NCBI GenBank assembly: GCA_015680685.1
Contig: MNCI01004529.1
Location: forward strand, 412,173 to 476,172
DNA length: 64,000 nt
Source: Gnetum montanum
Lineage: Eukaryota; Streptophyta; Gnetopsida; Gnetales; Gnetaceae
Direction of reading: 5' to 3'
The position numbers were made by a program, and so were the translations under genes. The number at the start of each line of letters is the position of its first letter. Position 1 is the first letter of the stretch. This document shows, piece by piece, positions 11,481 through 22,139 of this stretch. The notes under the pieces were generated by a model, which saw only the letters and a list, made by a program, of their open reading frames with translations, made no database searches and had not been told where the DNA came from.

Positions 11481-12956
11481 TTAGGTGGATTATGGGGTTG
11501 AAAGAAAGGTCTTTTCTTTGATTGAACATTTGACCCCTCCAATTGATGATTAGGTTGCAAATTAACAACACTCGTAGCATTGCATTGTTACGGTTCAGTG
11601 GGTAGTTCACCCTACATTGGTGGAGTAGGTAGTAGTTGTGAAACTAGAGGAAGAGTGTGTGTAAGGATAGAAGGAGGATAAGGATAGGGGCAGTGTCCCT
11701 TCTTTCATGTAGAGATGGAGTTCGATAATAGTCAAAAGGGTGGTAGTAAGGCTGTAACTAGGAAACATAATTGGAAGAGTTACATCGAGACATGGGTTGT
11801 TGAACATGGTAACCATATAGATTAGGCTACCGGTAAGGGTATTTTTGCCATGGCGGTACAAGCGCCCATGATTATGGTTGCTGCCATTGTTGGTACTGTT
11901 CATACGATTGTAGTGGAGCTCTACTTGGATAATATGATTGTTGCTAGGGAAACTGTTGGAGATTACCTTGAGGATAAGGCAACCTTTTAGATGTTTGCCT
12001 TCGTGTAAGTCATGGACGTAAGGCATAAACCCCAGACTCTTGAAGATGTGATACAACAAGGTAACATCCCTTAGGATGTTCATACTAGCAAACATCACAT
12101 CCACGATCATCATCTGATTCACTATCTGCAACCTCTTCTACTGTAGTAATTTTTCCCTTACCTTTGTAATATGCACATTTAGCTTCTTTGCACCTCTTTC
12201 ACTTACAATCACTTCTTGTTATTGGGACTCTTCAGCAATTTTGAGGAAAACCTGAAATTTGCTATCCATGGAGTCTCTTAACTAATCAACCTTGGTCGTA
12301 AGTTCAAATAGGAATTGTTGAAGTGGCAAGGCTTTTTTATGCATCTCCTCGTTGAATACGGATTCATCTTCACTGTCACAGAATCGAACCTCCCACTTGC
12401 GAATGGAAGGATCATGGTTGTACTCCTCTACACTTTCTCTTTTTCTTAGTTCACCCTCCTCTTTGGCGACCTACTCTATTAACCTTTATACCTGATGGGC
12501 AATTAGTTCTGACAATTGCCCTTGGGCATAAACACCAAGGGTTTTCCTCATTTCATTATGAAGCTTGTCTACAATGTGGTGGAGTTAAGCCAACTAAGAA
12601 TAACCATGGCTAGGGCATTTGTGCATCAAGGCATAATATTGGTCAATGGTAGCATCCAACGATTCGTGTGCTCCTTATTTCCACTCTTGAATTTTCTTTC
12701 TTAAGTTGGACACCCAAGAGTATGTTTGATACTTATCATTGAACATTTCAAGCATGGTACTCCATCATTTGATACATTTCAATTCTAAAAATTAGTACCA
12801 ATTCTTTGCTTCTTTGATGAGTGTCCTAGGAAACAACTTTAGCTTTTGTCATTCGTTCTCTATGTTTTGCAAGACACATGCATCTTGAAAAGCTTCAATA
12901 TGATTCTGCACATCAAAGTTATGTCCTCCTTCAAATCAAGAAATATTTTTCATGTT
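11481..12956 (-). pseudogene. Element A gag, C-terminal part (decayed)
   Basis: Recognisable by homology to the gag of elements B and C: the capsid core around 12770-12950 (FEGGHNFDVQNHIEAF, QKLKLFP), the LHRCPGHGYS-like and YAQGQL-like segments near 12500-12640, the zinc knuckle region near 12045-12090 (CDVC, then YEHPKGC), and a proline/glutamine-rich tail toward 11600. Many stops and frameshifts occur. At 12956 the frame is cut by the 3' LTR of element B and resumes at 25573. Confidence 0.85.
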
Positions 12957-13846
12957 TGATGAGCAGCTAGGTACCCCTACGCCCAACCATACGAATCACG
13001 GGCGTTAGAAATTCGTAGACTGTAAGCACTTAACATACACCAGACTCTAACCAGTGAAACCTTCTGTTAGAACGGCCTTTGTCCTCCTAATCTCACTTGT
13101 GAGGTCCTGGTTACGATGGTTAAGTGAGACTAAGGCTAATGATTTGTATAGCTTTTTACTTATCTTTTGGCGACTAATTAAGGTATGAAAAGTAAGGAAT
13201 AAACTATTATCTAATCTATAATTATCCTAGCTTGTATTCTAGCATAAGTATTTGATCCCATCTTCTAACCACGTCTTGAGCATCTCATAACACTTCTGGG
13301 TTACCAGACGTTAAGTGTCCCTGGGTTTACCAAGTGTTTGATTTACGTTCAAGATGGTCGTACTTATGGCCTTTACGAACTACGAATGAGCGATAGCGAT
13401 TAAGATAACAATAATAGAAACTAAAGTAATTAATAAGTAATTAACAAAGCATAAACATATTAAACTACTAAATTCATAAAAATAGCTAATTCCAAATACT
13501 GCAAGGAATGCTTGAATAGTTCTTCTTTATTGTTCTCACGCCAATGGGCTCAGATACATCAACGCTCGAGTAAAGAGCCAATCACTTTTCTTACACCTAC
13601 TGCGGGCACTTGGAAAATATTCTATCTCCTGCGGGAACAAACTGCAAGAGCTTCGCTACAACTAACTAAAAAGTACCTAAATGAGGCGGAAGGCCTTCTT
13701 ATTTATAGGCCGAAATAGGCTCCGCGTAAACAGGGCCATGTCGACGCATGGAAGGCTACGTCAACGGGGCCGCGTCGACGTAGCCACGTATACATGGCCT
13801 TGTATACAGAACCTAGTCAACGCATTGACTTAATGACACTTCATCA
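12957..13846 (-). repeat. Element B 3' LTR
   Basis: The LTR begins TGATGAGCAGCTAGGTACCC and ends CTTCATCA. It has a TATA box at 13696-13704 (read on minus) and a GTCGACG-type palindromic module at about 13735-13800 instead of the GATATC type of other copies. The polypurine tract follows from 13847 (TACCCCCACGACT). Confidence 0.93.
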
Positions 13847-14085
13847 TACCCCCACGACTGAGTAAAAACTCGTCCTCGAGTTACTCTACAATTTGGAAGG
13901 TATGGACTTTTATTAACAACGCACATGACTTGACACACACATGACACAACATTAACTTGACCAAGTGCCCGAGTTACAGAGAAGGACAAATTACAAAAAT
14001 GGCGGTGTTCAGAGAAAAAATTGAACACCTCATTGGTTCTGGAGCCTCTGCTGTGTAAGATGATGCATAAAATTGCTAGAGAAGA

Positions 14086-16923
14086 TCACACCATCCCTGG
14101 GGGTGATGGTTCTGATGGACCGTCTCCAGCTCCTGGCCCATGCGTTGGTGGCAGCATGAATGACGGTTGTCCTGTGGCAGCTACAACTTTTAGAGGCAAT
14201 CGGAAAACCTCCAAGAAAGCCCTTATTTTTTCTTCTTTGCTTCTGGGGTCGTTCACTATCTAGGCAACTTCTCCAATGTGTGTTGGAACTAGAACTTCCC
14301 AAGGGCATGGCAATGCTAGAAGGAGTTCTTTCAGGTTAACAAACCATGTTGTGAACTACTTGCGTTCGATGTCGAACGCTTGGATTGATGCCTGCAGCTA
14401 CTAGTAATCATTCATTCTATGGGCCAGGTCCTCTGCGACTATAAATTGTCCTTCAAAGCTTGTGCAGAGAACTTTGAGTTCCATGTTTACCGTTTCCAGC
14501 TTCTGCTTTGTTGCCTTATGTGCCTAGAACTCACCCAAATATAAGGAATACAACGCAGCCACTTTCTTTTCTAACTCTGACTATGGTCTCCCAGCTGTGA
14601 GCATAGCCAGGTTTGCATAGCGAAGGTTGGCAAGCTCCATATATTCTGTCATCTCCTCAATCTGTAGCTCCTTAAGGTAGATTTTAGCTTTATTGTAGTC
14701 ATTCAACCCATCAAAGATAGGCTGCCATGCATCGCCTCCTTCTCGAAGCTGTTGGAGCACATGGTTCATTTTGGCTTTTGCGACTTGAATATGCTTTTCA
14801 TTTACTTCCTTCTGTAATCCCACTTGGTCCCTGTAATGATTTTTGATGTTTTCAAATTTCAGGGCCTCATTCTTCCAAGCGACGATTTCAATTGCAGACT
14901 TCTGTCGCAATGCCCGAACCGCCTCCATTGACAGATTCTGGTTGTCAGCAGCCAACCTTCTTACGTTAGCATTCACCCTAGCTAGTTCTTCCTGCTACTG
15001 GTGGATAAATTTTTTCATGTGTTTGTTCTCTGCACCAACATTGCGCAAGCGATGAACCTCTGCAGTCAATCATATGTTCTCCTGGCGAACCTCGGCCAAG
15101 TCCTTGTCTAAGCGATGTGCTTAGGTGTCTGCCACAAACTTGTCGAAGATCGTCATCTCTCGCACATCCTCAATGACCTGTAGTTTAAGTTAAAGCTGTT
15201 GAAAAGCTTCATCCCTAGTGATTTTGTGATCAAGTATGGCTGGATCGGCAAGTTAAGCTCTTAATTGGGCTACCTCTGTTGCCAAGCACTAACAAGCGAC
15301 TTCAGCAGCTTCAACTTACCCTTCCAAAACGAGGCTCTTGCCCCTTGCCAAGAGCAACTTTGACTAGGTTGCAGTAATGTTGTCTAGAAGCAGTTGCCTA
15401 GTTCCCACCAGTCGTTCCAAAAACTCCTCGTGTTGGGCTTCATCAATCTTGCTACGCGAAGTTCCGACAGACACCTATACATCTTGCAGTTCATGAACGT
15501 TCGATACAGGTGCTACCAGTGCATTGAGAACCGTAGCAATTATGTCAGCAACCACTTCAGTCGCAACCTCCTGTCCCTGGTGCTGCATCACCAGGACCAT
15601 CGCCCCTTCACCATCTTCCAATCGTACCAAGAAGGTAGCAGCATTTCCTGAAATTTCAGGGAATAACTATTGGGTTGATACTGTTACCTCTCAGATGCTT
15701 GGATCTGTTCAGGTTGGCACTTGTGCTCTGGCGGTGGAGAATATCGGCCCTGCCCTTTCAAGCAAGCTAATTAATTAAGCCACTTGCTCCACGTGGCTCA
15801 TGGTAGGGTGATAGACCGAAGGATCTTCTCCTCCACCAGTCCTACCAGATTGCTCTTGCTAGCTCAAGAGCATTTCCCGAATCTCGCAAATGTATTCTGC
15901 CATGGTTTGCAAGCTCATCTGTGTTGTTTGTGAAAGTGGTGGAGGTGGTTATTGCTCCTCCTCCATCTGTGTGGTGGCAGGAGTTTTATCTTTCATCATT
16001 TCTCGCCAAGAGGTAATTGGGGTGCACCAGATTACATCATTGGAGTACCGTGCTATCCCTGACCATTTGCACAACTTTTGGATTAGGTAGGGAAAGAGGA
16101 GAGCTCTTATTCCACGTTCATTTTCAGCAAACCTCTTTTCAATCTCCAAAAACAGCAACTGTGGAAGACTCATTGGGAATTTCCCACTCAAGGTGGCACA
16201 TGCACGAGCGGATAAGGCTATGATTTTACTAGGTCTTACCGTTAGGTTCAGGTGGTAAGACGTGATCTTTGAGTACACTCTCTTCGCCATGGTTAGAGAG
16301 CCAAATTCCTTGCGCTCTACCCCATAGCACCATTTGGTTCATTGTGCCTTTACCTCTAGATCTGCCTACTTTGGAATTTTCACCACATCTGCCCCAATCT
16401 CAGGCAACCCCAGAGCCTGCGCTATCGCCTCCGAAGAGTAAGAGACATAAATTTCTTTGATTCTTACTCTAGACCCTAGTTGCCGATTCGTCCAGAAGAG
16501 ATAAATTTCTCCTAAGTACCATTCACCACTGGTTGTGATGATTGGCCACATCGGAGAGTTCTGCAGCTAAAGCCTCACTTCTTCTGGTGCATTCTCGAGG
16601 AATGGTCCAAAATTTAGCTCTTGGAGGACCGTCCATTGCACCTCGTGTGGCATGATAGCATCAAGGCAGGCTTGGGTCAGGGTGACCTCAAGCTATGGTG
16701 CCATCCCAGGAGTCTCATCCCCTTATGATTGCTCACTGGAAATCTCCTCTTCGGGAATCTGATGGACAGATTCCACGACAGGTCCTTCGCAGAGGGGCCC
16801 AGCTGCATGAGAGCCCTCCACATGCTCTGGCAATTATACACCTCGTCCCCTTCCCATGCATGGGTGCTTGTCCCTTGGTTGTGACGATCCTTTGCCCCTT
16901 GGATGCCTTGGTTTGGGTGCCAT
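14086..16923 (-). pseudogene. Element B ORF3: extra 945-codon frame downstream of integrase (env-like position)
   Basis: From ATG 16923 to TGA 14086 the minus strand is one frame of exactly 946 codons with no frameshift. It is broken only by in-frame nonsense codons (more than a dozen, nearly all TAG or TAA; examples at 16366, 15949 and 14581). The N-terminus is basic (APKPRHPRGKG). Residues of about 130-330 (VSYSSEAIAQALGLP, then IRALLFPYLIQKLC) resemble the putative plant transposon protein domain found in the extra ORF of Athila-type elements. Residues of about 500-850 are coiled-coil-like (AADNQNLSMEAVRALRQKS, LEKKVAALYSLYL). The C-terminus is proline-rich (LPPTHGPGAGDGPSEP). No signal peptide or clear membrane segment was seen, so the env comparison rests on position only. 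Function is unknown. Confidence 0.8.
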
Positions 16924-16946
16924 CTGCAATCAAAAATAACCTCCCA
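16924..16946 (-). promoter_or_regulatory. Splice-acceptor-like site directly before ORF3 ATG
   Basis: On the minus strand the start codon is preceded by GTTATTTTTGATTGCAG, a pyrimidine-rich stretch ending in CAG, giving AG|ATG. The same arrangement occurs in C (TGTGTGTGCAG|ATG, start at 29102) and in D (TGTGTGTGTAG|ATG, about 46692). Expression of ORF3 from a spliced subgenomic RNA is an inference. Confidence 0.55.
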
Positions 16947-18365
16947 TTAGACCATCTGTAATCAAACATAACGAGACTCAAAAAGAACTCCACGAGGAAT
17001 AAATCGAGCGATGGGACCCGAAAACTAATCAACCACGAAATCCAAAGGATGGGAGGCTTAACAAGTGGGACCAAGGATATGCAAGTGGATCCTCCCCATA
17101 GCAAGCCATAGCCTTAGTAGCCCCTACATATCCTTAACACCAAGGTCTGTGGGCCTCGGGGCCAAGAAATCATTTGTGCCAATTAAGACTCCTACCCAAG
17201 AGATCCCACCAAGGCATGGGAAGCCCAAGGAAATCATGATGAACCTTCACAACATAAGATCAACAGTGAGGTGAGTTACAGAGAGAACTGGGTGAAGAGA
17301 GAGAGACGAGAAAATGGAATTTCGATCGTCGATCACATGAAACCCCATGTGCAGTTGTGGTTAAGTGACCCGGTAGAACCATTCCTGAGTTTAGACCCAA
17401 AACCATCCGCATTCAATGACATCGCAGCAATAGACGAAGTCCCAGCCATCCCCTAAGGAAGCAAGAATGACCCCATAGAGAACCACCACTCCACAAACAT
17501 GAGAGGAAGGAAGTGAGATGGGACGAAGTTAGAGGGGACCAAAGAAGTCCCATAACTAGTGCTTGTGGCTCATGAGAGGTGGTCTAAGGGATGTGCTTTG
17601 AATTCCCACCATGGATGTCATGAGTTTTTTTTTCTCATGATTCTTCTTCTCTTTTTTTTTCTTGGGGCAGCCACACCATACAAAGACCCATGCATGTTCA
17701 CATGCATCTGACCAAGGGGTGTGCTTTGAATCCTCATGTTTATTTCTCTTTTGTTTTTTTGAAATTTTCAGTGAGGACCACACCATGCAAGGTCGAACTA
17801 CCTAGAAGCTTTCTTGGAGAGAAGAACGTGGAGCAGTAGGAAATCCGTAAGGACACACCAGCCACCCAGGGAACAGGATAGAGTGACAAATATTACATTC
17901 CCCTTGACGTCACACCCAATTCAAACCATTGGGTCATCCCCAAGTCTGGGAACTACATAAGTCACACATTAATTATAATGTTTTTAAGTGAAGGGGTTGC
18001 ATGTTCTCAACAGAAGGAAAACCATGGAGTGGGTGAACGGGTGGATGACATGAACTCACTGCCGATGTTATGAATGAAAAATAGATGTAAAGTCCAAAGA
18101 CAACCATGCGAGAGCGGAAACCAGACAACTAGGTGGACTAGTGTACATTACCCATCGCAACAAAAACCATCCGTGCCAGACATCTGAACACAATAAGACG
18201 ACATATTAGCAAGCACGCAAAAAATGAAACACACACAAAGAAATGAAAAATAATTAAAGAAAGGAAAAAATGTACAAATAATTTGCAAACATATGAACGA
18301 TGGTGAAAAACAAAAAGGTGTAAAACAAAAAGAATTGCAAATAGTGAGGGGTGTAGTGGAATGGA
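16947..18365 (-). other. Element B noncoding region between integrase and ORF3
   Basis: The region contains the family-wide conserved block (AAGTGGATCCTCCCC at about 17083, then GGTCTGTGGG), two copies of the TGTGCTTTGAATCC repeat with T-runs and ACCACACCATGCA (17571-17790), and short GTAAAACAAAAA units near 18305-18340. No coding region could be supported. Confidence 0.7.
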
Positions 18366-19652
18366 TCAGCAGGGATGACGGTCTCCCCCACGACTAGGTG
18401 GAAAGAAGGAGACACAAAAAATGGAGCGAGGCCGACCAGGTGATGACAAGGCTGTGGCACTAGGTGAGTTGAGTTCACGAAAAGGTTTCAGTTGTTGGCG
18501 GTTGACTAACTGTGTTCTGGTGGGGTCCTCAAGTTTTTGGATAAGCAAGGCCCCGGATGGGAAGGTGTCAAAGACAATGTAATATCCCTTTCACAGTGTT
18601 TGAAACTTGGTCGATTGGGATACGTGTGAGGGGTTCCAATACAACACCTTGTCTCCACATCTAAATGTGACCTTCCGAATCCTAAGATCATGTCATTTCT
18701 TGTTATAGGCCTTGTGGATTTCATTTGAAGACAGGGCCACTAATCAATTCTCATCTAGCACACTTAAATTGATTAGTCGTTCATGTTGTCCTAGCAGTAG
18801 GTCAAGGCCTAAGCCACTAGCAGTGGATAGTGTGTGGAGTTCGGCCTAAATTGGAAGTGTTGGTAACTTTTCGTACACTAACTCATAGGGAGAGTACCCT
18901 ATAGGAAGTTTCCAAGTGGAGTGATAGGCCCATAGGGCATCATTGAGTTTGGTGCTCCAATCCCTCCTGTATTTGCTAATGGTTGTGGTAACGATCTTAG
19001 TGATCTCCCTATTGGTGACTTCGACTTGCCCATTGCCTTAGGGGTGATAGGGTGTTGTAAATTTATGTGTTAACCCTAAGTGTTGCATGAGTTTCCGAAA
19101 AGTGACACCCATAAAATAAGTTCCATTATCATAAATGAGTGCGCGTGGCACTCCAAACCTGTTGACGATTTGTTGCTGGACAAATCGTGCGGCAGTGTTG
19201 GAAGAATAGTCGACGACGGCTGCCGCTTCTGCCCACTTGGTACAGTAGTCCAAAGCTATGATGATGTATTCCTTTCCATTTGACAGGGGTGTGATGGGTT
19301 CCATGAAGTCAATACCCCAAATGTCGAAGGGCTCCAGTGGCTAGATCCATTGTTGAGGGTCCTCCAACCGTGCCGTCATCCCACCGTCCTTATGGCATTG
19401 TTCACAGGAGTGGGTGAACCATTGTGCATCCCTAAAGATGATGGGCCAGTAATAACCTGCAAGCAAGATCTTAATGGAGGTGCAGCATCTAGCATAGTGG
19501 CCCCCACACGGGCCCTCATGAGCATCCTGGAGGACACGCAGTGTATCACCATTAGGGACACACCATCGAACCAATCCATCTACGCACACCTTATAAAGGT
19601 GGCCATTGATCTCCATGAAACGCTTGGCCTTATGGAGAAACTATTGTTTCTG
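18366..19652 (-). pseudogene. Element B integrase (decayed)
   Basis: In sense order there is a zinc-binding region (HEGPCGGH, then HSCEQC near 19390-19530), then the catalytic core with GIDFM near 19300, IYDNGTYF near 19125 and GQVEVTNREI near 19000. The C-terminal part follows with [25 protein letters not shown] and DTFPSGALLIQKL (near 18540). The apparent acidic triad D, D, E is still encoded. Stops interrupt it, for example at PYHP*G and IRRDW-adjacent positions. No chromodomain signature follows, as expected for the Athila/Tat group. Residues HWRKQQ of A correspond here to H*QKQ*, showing TGG-to-TGA and CAG-to-TAG changes. Confidence 0.9.
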
Positions 19653-21263
19653 TCAATGGTTCCACACCTTTGGCAACTCTTGAGTGGTGAGGTAGGTGAC
19701 GATGTGGTGGAACCACAGGGATTCCTTGGGCACTTGCAGATCAACTGCGCCTATGAAGAGGAGTTCATTTGGAAATTGGTCAAATAAGGGCTCCTCCTCT
19801 TCTACATCATTCCATCGCAACCAAGACAAGTGATTAGCAACCACATTCTCGGTCCCCTTCCGGTCTACCATGGTAAGATCAAACTCCAAAAGAATCACCA
19901 GCCACCGGATTATGCGAGGGCTCACCGTTGGTTTGTTCATTAGGAACCAGATAGCACTGTGGTTAGTATGCACAAACACCTCGTATCTGACCACATAGTG
20001 CCAGAATTTGTCCAAGGCGAACACCACCATCATTAACTCCTTTTCGATGGTGGTGTAGTTCAGCTGAGCACCCATAATGCTACAGCTTGCACAATGGATA
20101 TAATATCGACATTTCTAATCATCACACTATGTAAGCATGGCTCCCAAGGCGTAGTTAGATGCGTCCATCATAATTTGAAAGGGTCTAGACCAATCAGGTG
20201 CCCATAGAACTAGAGTTTCTACGAGTTTCTGTTTCAGCGCTTGGAATGCAGACTCGCATTCCTTAGTCCAGATAAATAGAGCATCCTTCTTTGTAAGTTC
20301 TACCAATAGCTTGGCGATTTTCAAAAAATTTTCAATGAAATGCTGGTAGTAACCAGTGTGTCCAAGGAATGACCGAACATCTTTGATGGTACTTGGTTGA
20401 CGGGTGATTCCTTAGATGACCCTGATCTTTTCAAGATCTACGCTGATCCCTGTTTGTGAGATGCGATGCCCTAGAACGATGCCCTCTTGGACCATCAAAT
20501 GGCTCTTCTGCCAATTGATCCGTAGATTGGTGTCTACACACCTTTTCAGAACCTACTCCAGACAGTCCAAGGCTTGCTCGAACGTGGCCCCATAGGTGGA
20601 GAAGTCATCCATGAAGACTTCTACCTCATTGCCAATTTGTTGCTGGAAGATGCTTAGGACAAGGCGTTGGAATGTAGCAGGCGCATTACACAGGCCAAAG
20701 GGCATCTTCTTATATGCAAAAGTCCCTCATGGACTCGTGAACATTGTTTTGGCCTAGTTCTCTAGTGCTATTTCGATTTGGTTATAACCACTATAACCAT
20801 CCAAAAAGTTGTAGTAATGGTGCCCTATGATGGTATCCAAAACTTGGTCCAAAAATGGGAGCAGAAAATGATCCTTGAAGGTCACCATGTTGAGCAATCG
20901 GAAATCAATACAGACCCTCCACTTGCCACCTTTCCTGGGCACAATAACGAGTGGACTAACCCATTCGCTATTGGCAATAGAATAGATGAACCTCGCCTTT
21001 AGCAATTGTTCGATTTCATCTTTCACGACCTGCTTAAGTTTGGGGTTCAATCATCTTTATGGCTATCGTCGTGGCTTCATGGAAGGGTCAATATAGATCC
21101 GATGCTGGCAGACCCTGGGATAAACTCCAGTCAAGTCAAGATATGACCATGCGAATGCAGTAACCCATTTGTTTACCACCTTCAACAATCTCTTTTTTTG
21201 TTCAGGAGCAAGGGTGGCATTGATGATTATCGGCTTTCCATTTTGCAAAAATGCATATTCCAA
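19653..21263 (-). pseudogene. Element B reverse transcriptase and RNase H (decayed)
   Basis: The RT region begins with the linker ending CQHRIYIDPSMKPRR (near 21065) and continues IYSIANSEWVSPLVIVPRKG, WRVCIDFRLLNM, then FLDGYSGYNQIEIA near 20790-20830. KKMPFGLCNAPATFQR lies near 20690 and the catalytic VFMDDFS at 20604-20620. RNase H follows with FQIMMDASNYALGAML, EKELMMVVFALDK and VHTNHSAIWFLMNK, where the A copy has TDHSAI, so one RNase H aspartate is lost. FLDGYSGYNQ is characteristic of Athila/Tat elements. The RT catalytic box is intact, but in-frame stops (for example after EIALEN and before VLKRC) abolish function. Confidence 0.92.
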
Positions 21264-21588
21264 GTGAGCCAGTAAAGACTTTAGCTCTAGGGGTTCCTGT
21301 TTGAAGCTCTCAGGGATTTGTAGTTTCCCTTAGTCATCTTGGTCATCAACAATGGAGACCTATTAATGAACCACTTCCATCTCATCCATGCTTTCAGCAT
21401 AGGCTTGCACAAGCCCCTCAGACGGTTCCATGCATAATGTGCTACTAGTAGGGTCAACTGTAAGCCACTAGGTGCCCTTTTGGTTAGTGGCTACTGCGTA
21501 CAGGAACTGTTGAATAGGTTATTCCTCGGTACACCAACTGCATGCTTGAATGGATATCCGCATAGCAGACCATAACTGCTGCACATAG

Positions 21589-22060
21589 TTGCACCCTGAG
21601 TCACTGTACGTGATGCATGGAACGTGCTTCTTCTTGATCTTTCCAAAAGGATTTTCCTTTGAAATTTCAAGGGACAGATCTTGGAGTCCTAGTCATGCGT
21701 CCACCGTGCTTAGCCAGGCTCTTCCCATGATGATTGGGAAGTTCCCCTTGCAGTTCTCCACACAGATGACCAGGAAATCAGCAGGGTAGGACCACCCACA
21801 AACAGTGGTCACTATGTCCTCCACCAGTCCCAAGGGAATGGTGATGGACTGGTCTGCTAACTCAAGCCGAATATTGCTCTTCTTTAGTGAGGGCAAGTTC
21901 TAGTTCTTGTACATATCGTGAGAGATCAAATTGATCCCTGACCCTGAGTCCAAAAGAGCTTTGCATGGCTCGTTCCCTGCCACCTAAATATAGATGAGGG
22001 GGATTCTCAGATCAGTCAATTTTCGGGGAAGATGACCTACCTTGATCCAATCGGTCATGG
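21589..22060 (-). pseudogene. Element B aspartic protease (decayed)
   Basis: The active-site motif LLDSGSGINLIS is read on the minus strand around 21925-21960, with catalytic DSG intact. Downstream are SNIRLELADQSITIPLGLVED and TTVCGWSYPADFLVI (near 21780-21890), then FPIIMGRAWLSTVDA, the ILGR-like flap region of retropepsins. Stops are present. It lies in the same reading direction between gag and RT and would release Gag and Pol products. Confidence 0.9.
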
Positions 22061-22139
22061 CATGGGTGAGCATGATCGTCTAGACGTTGCAGTGCGGTTG
22101 GCTTGGAGGCTGCTCTGGTAGTGGAATAGTGGAGGTGCT

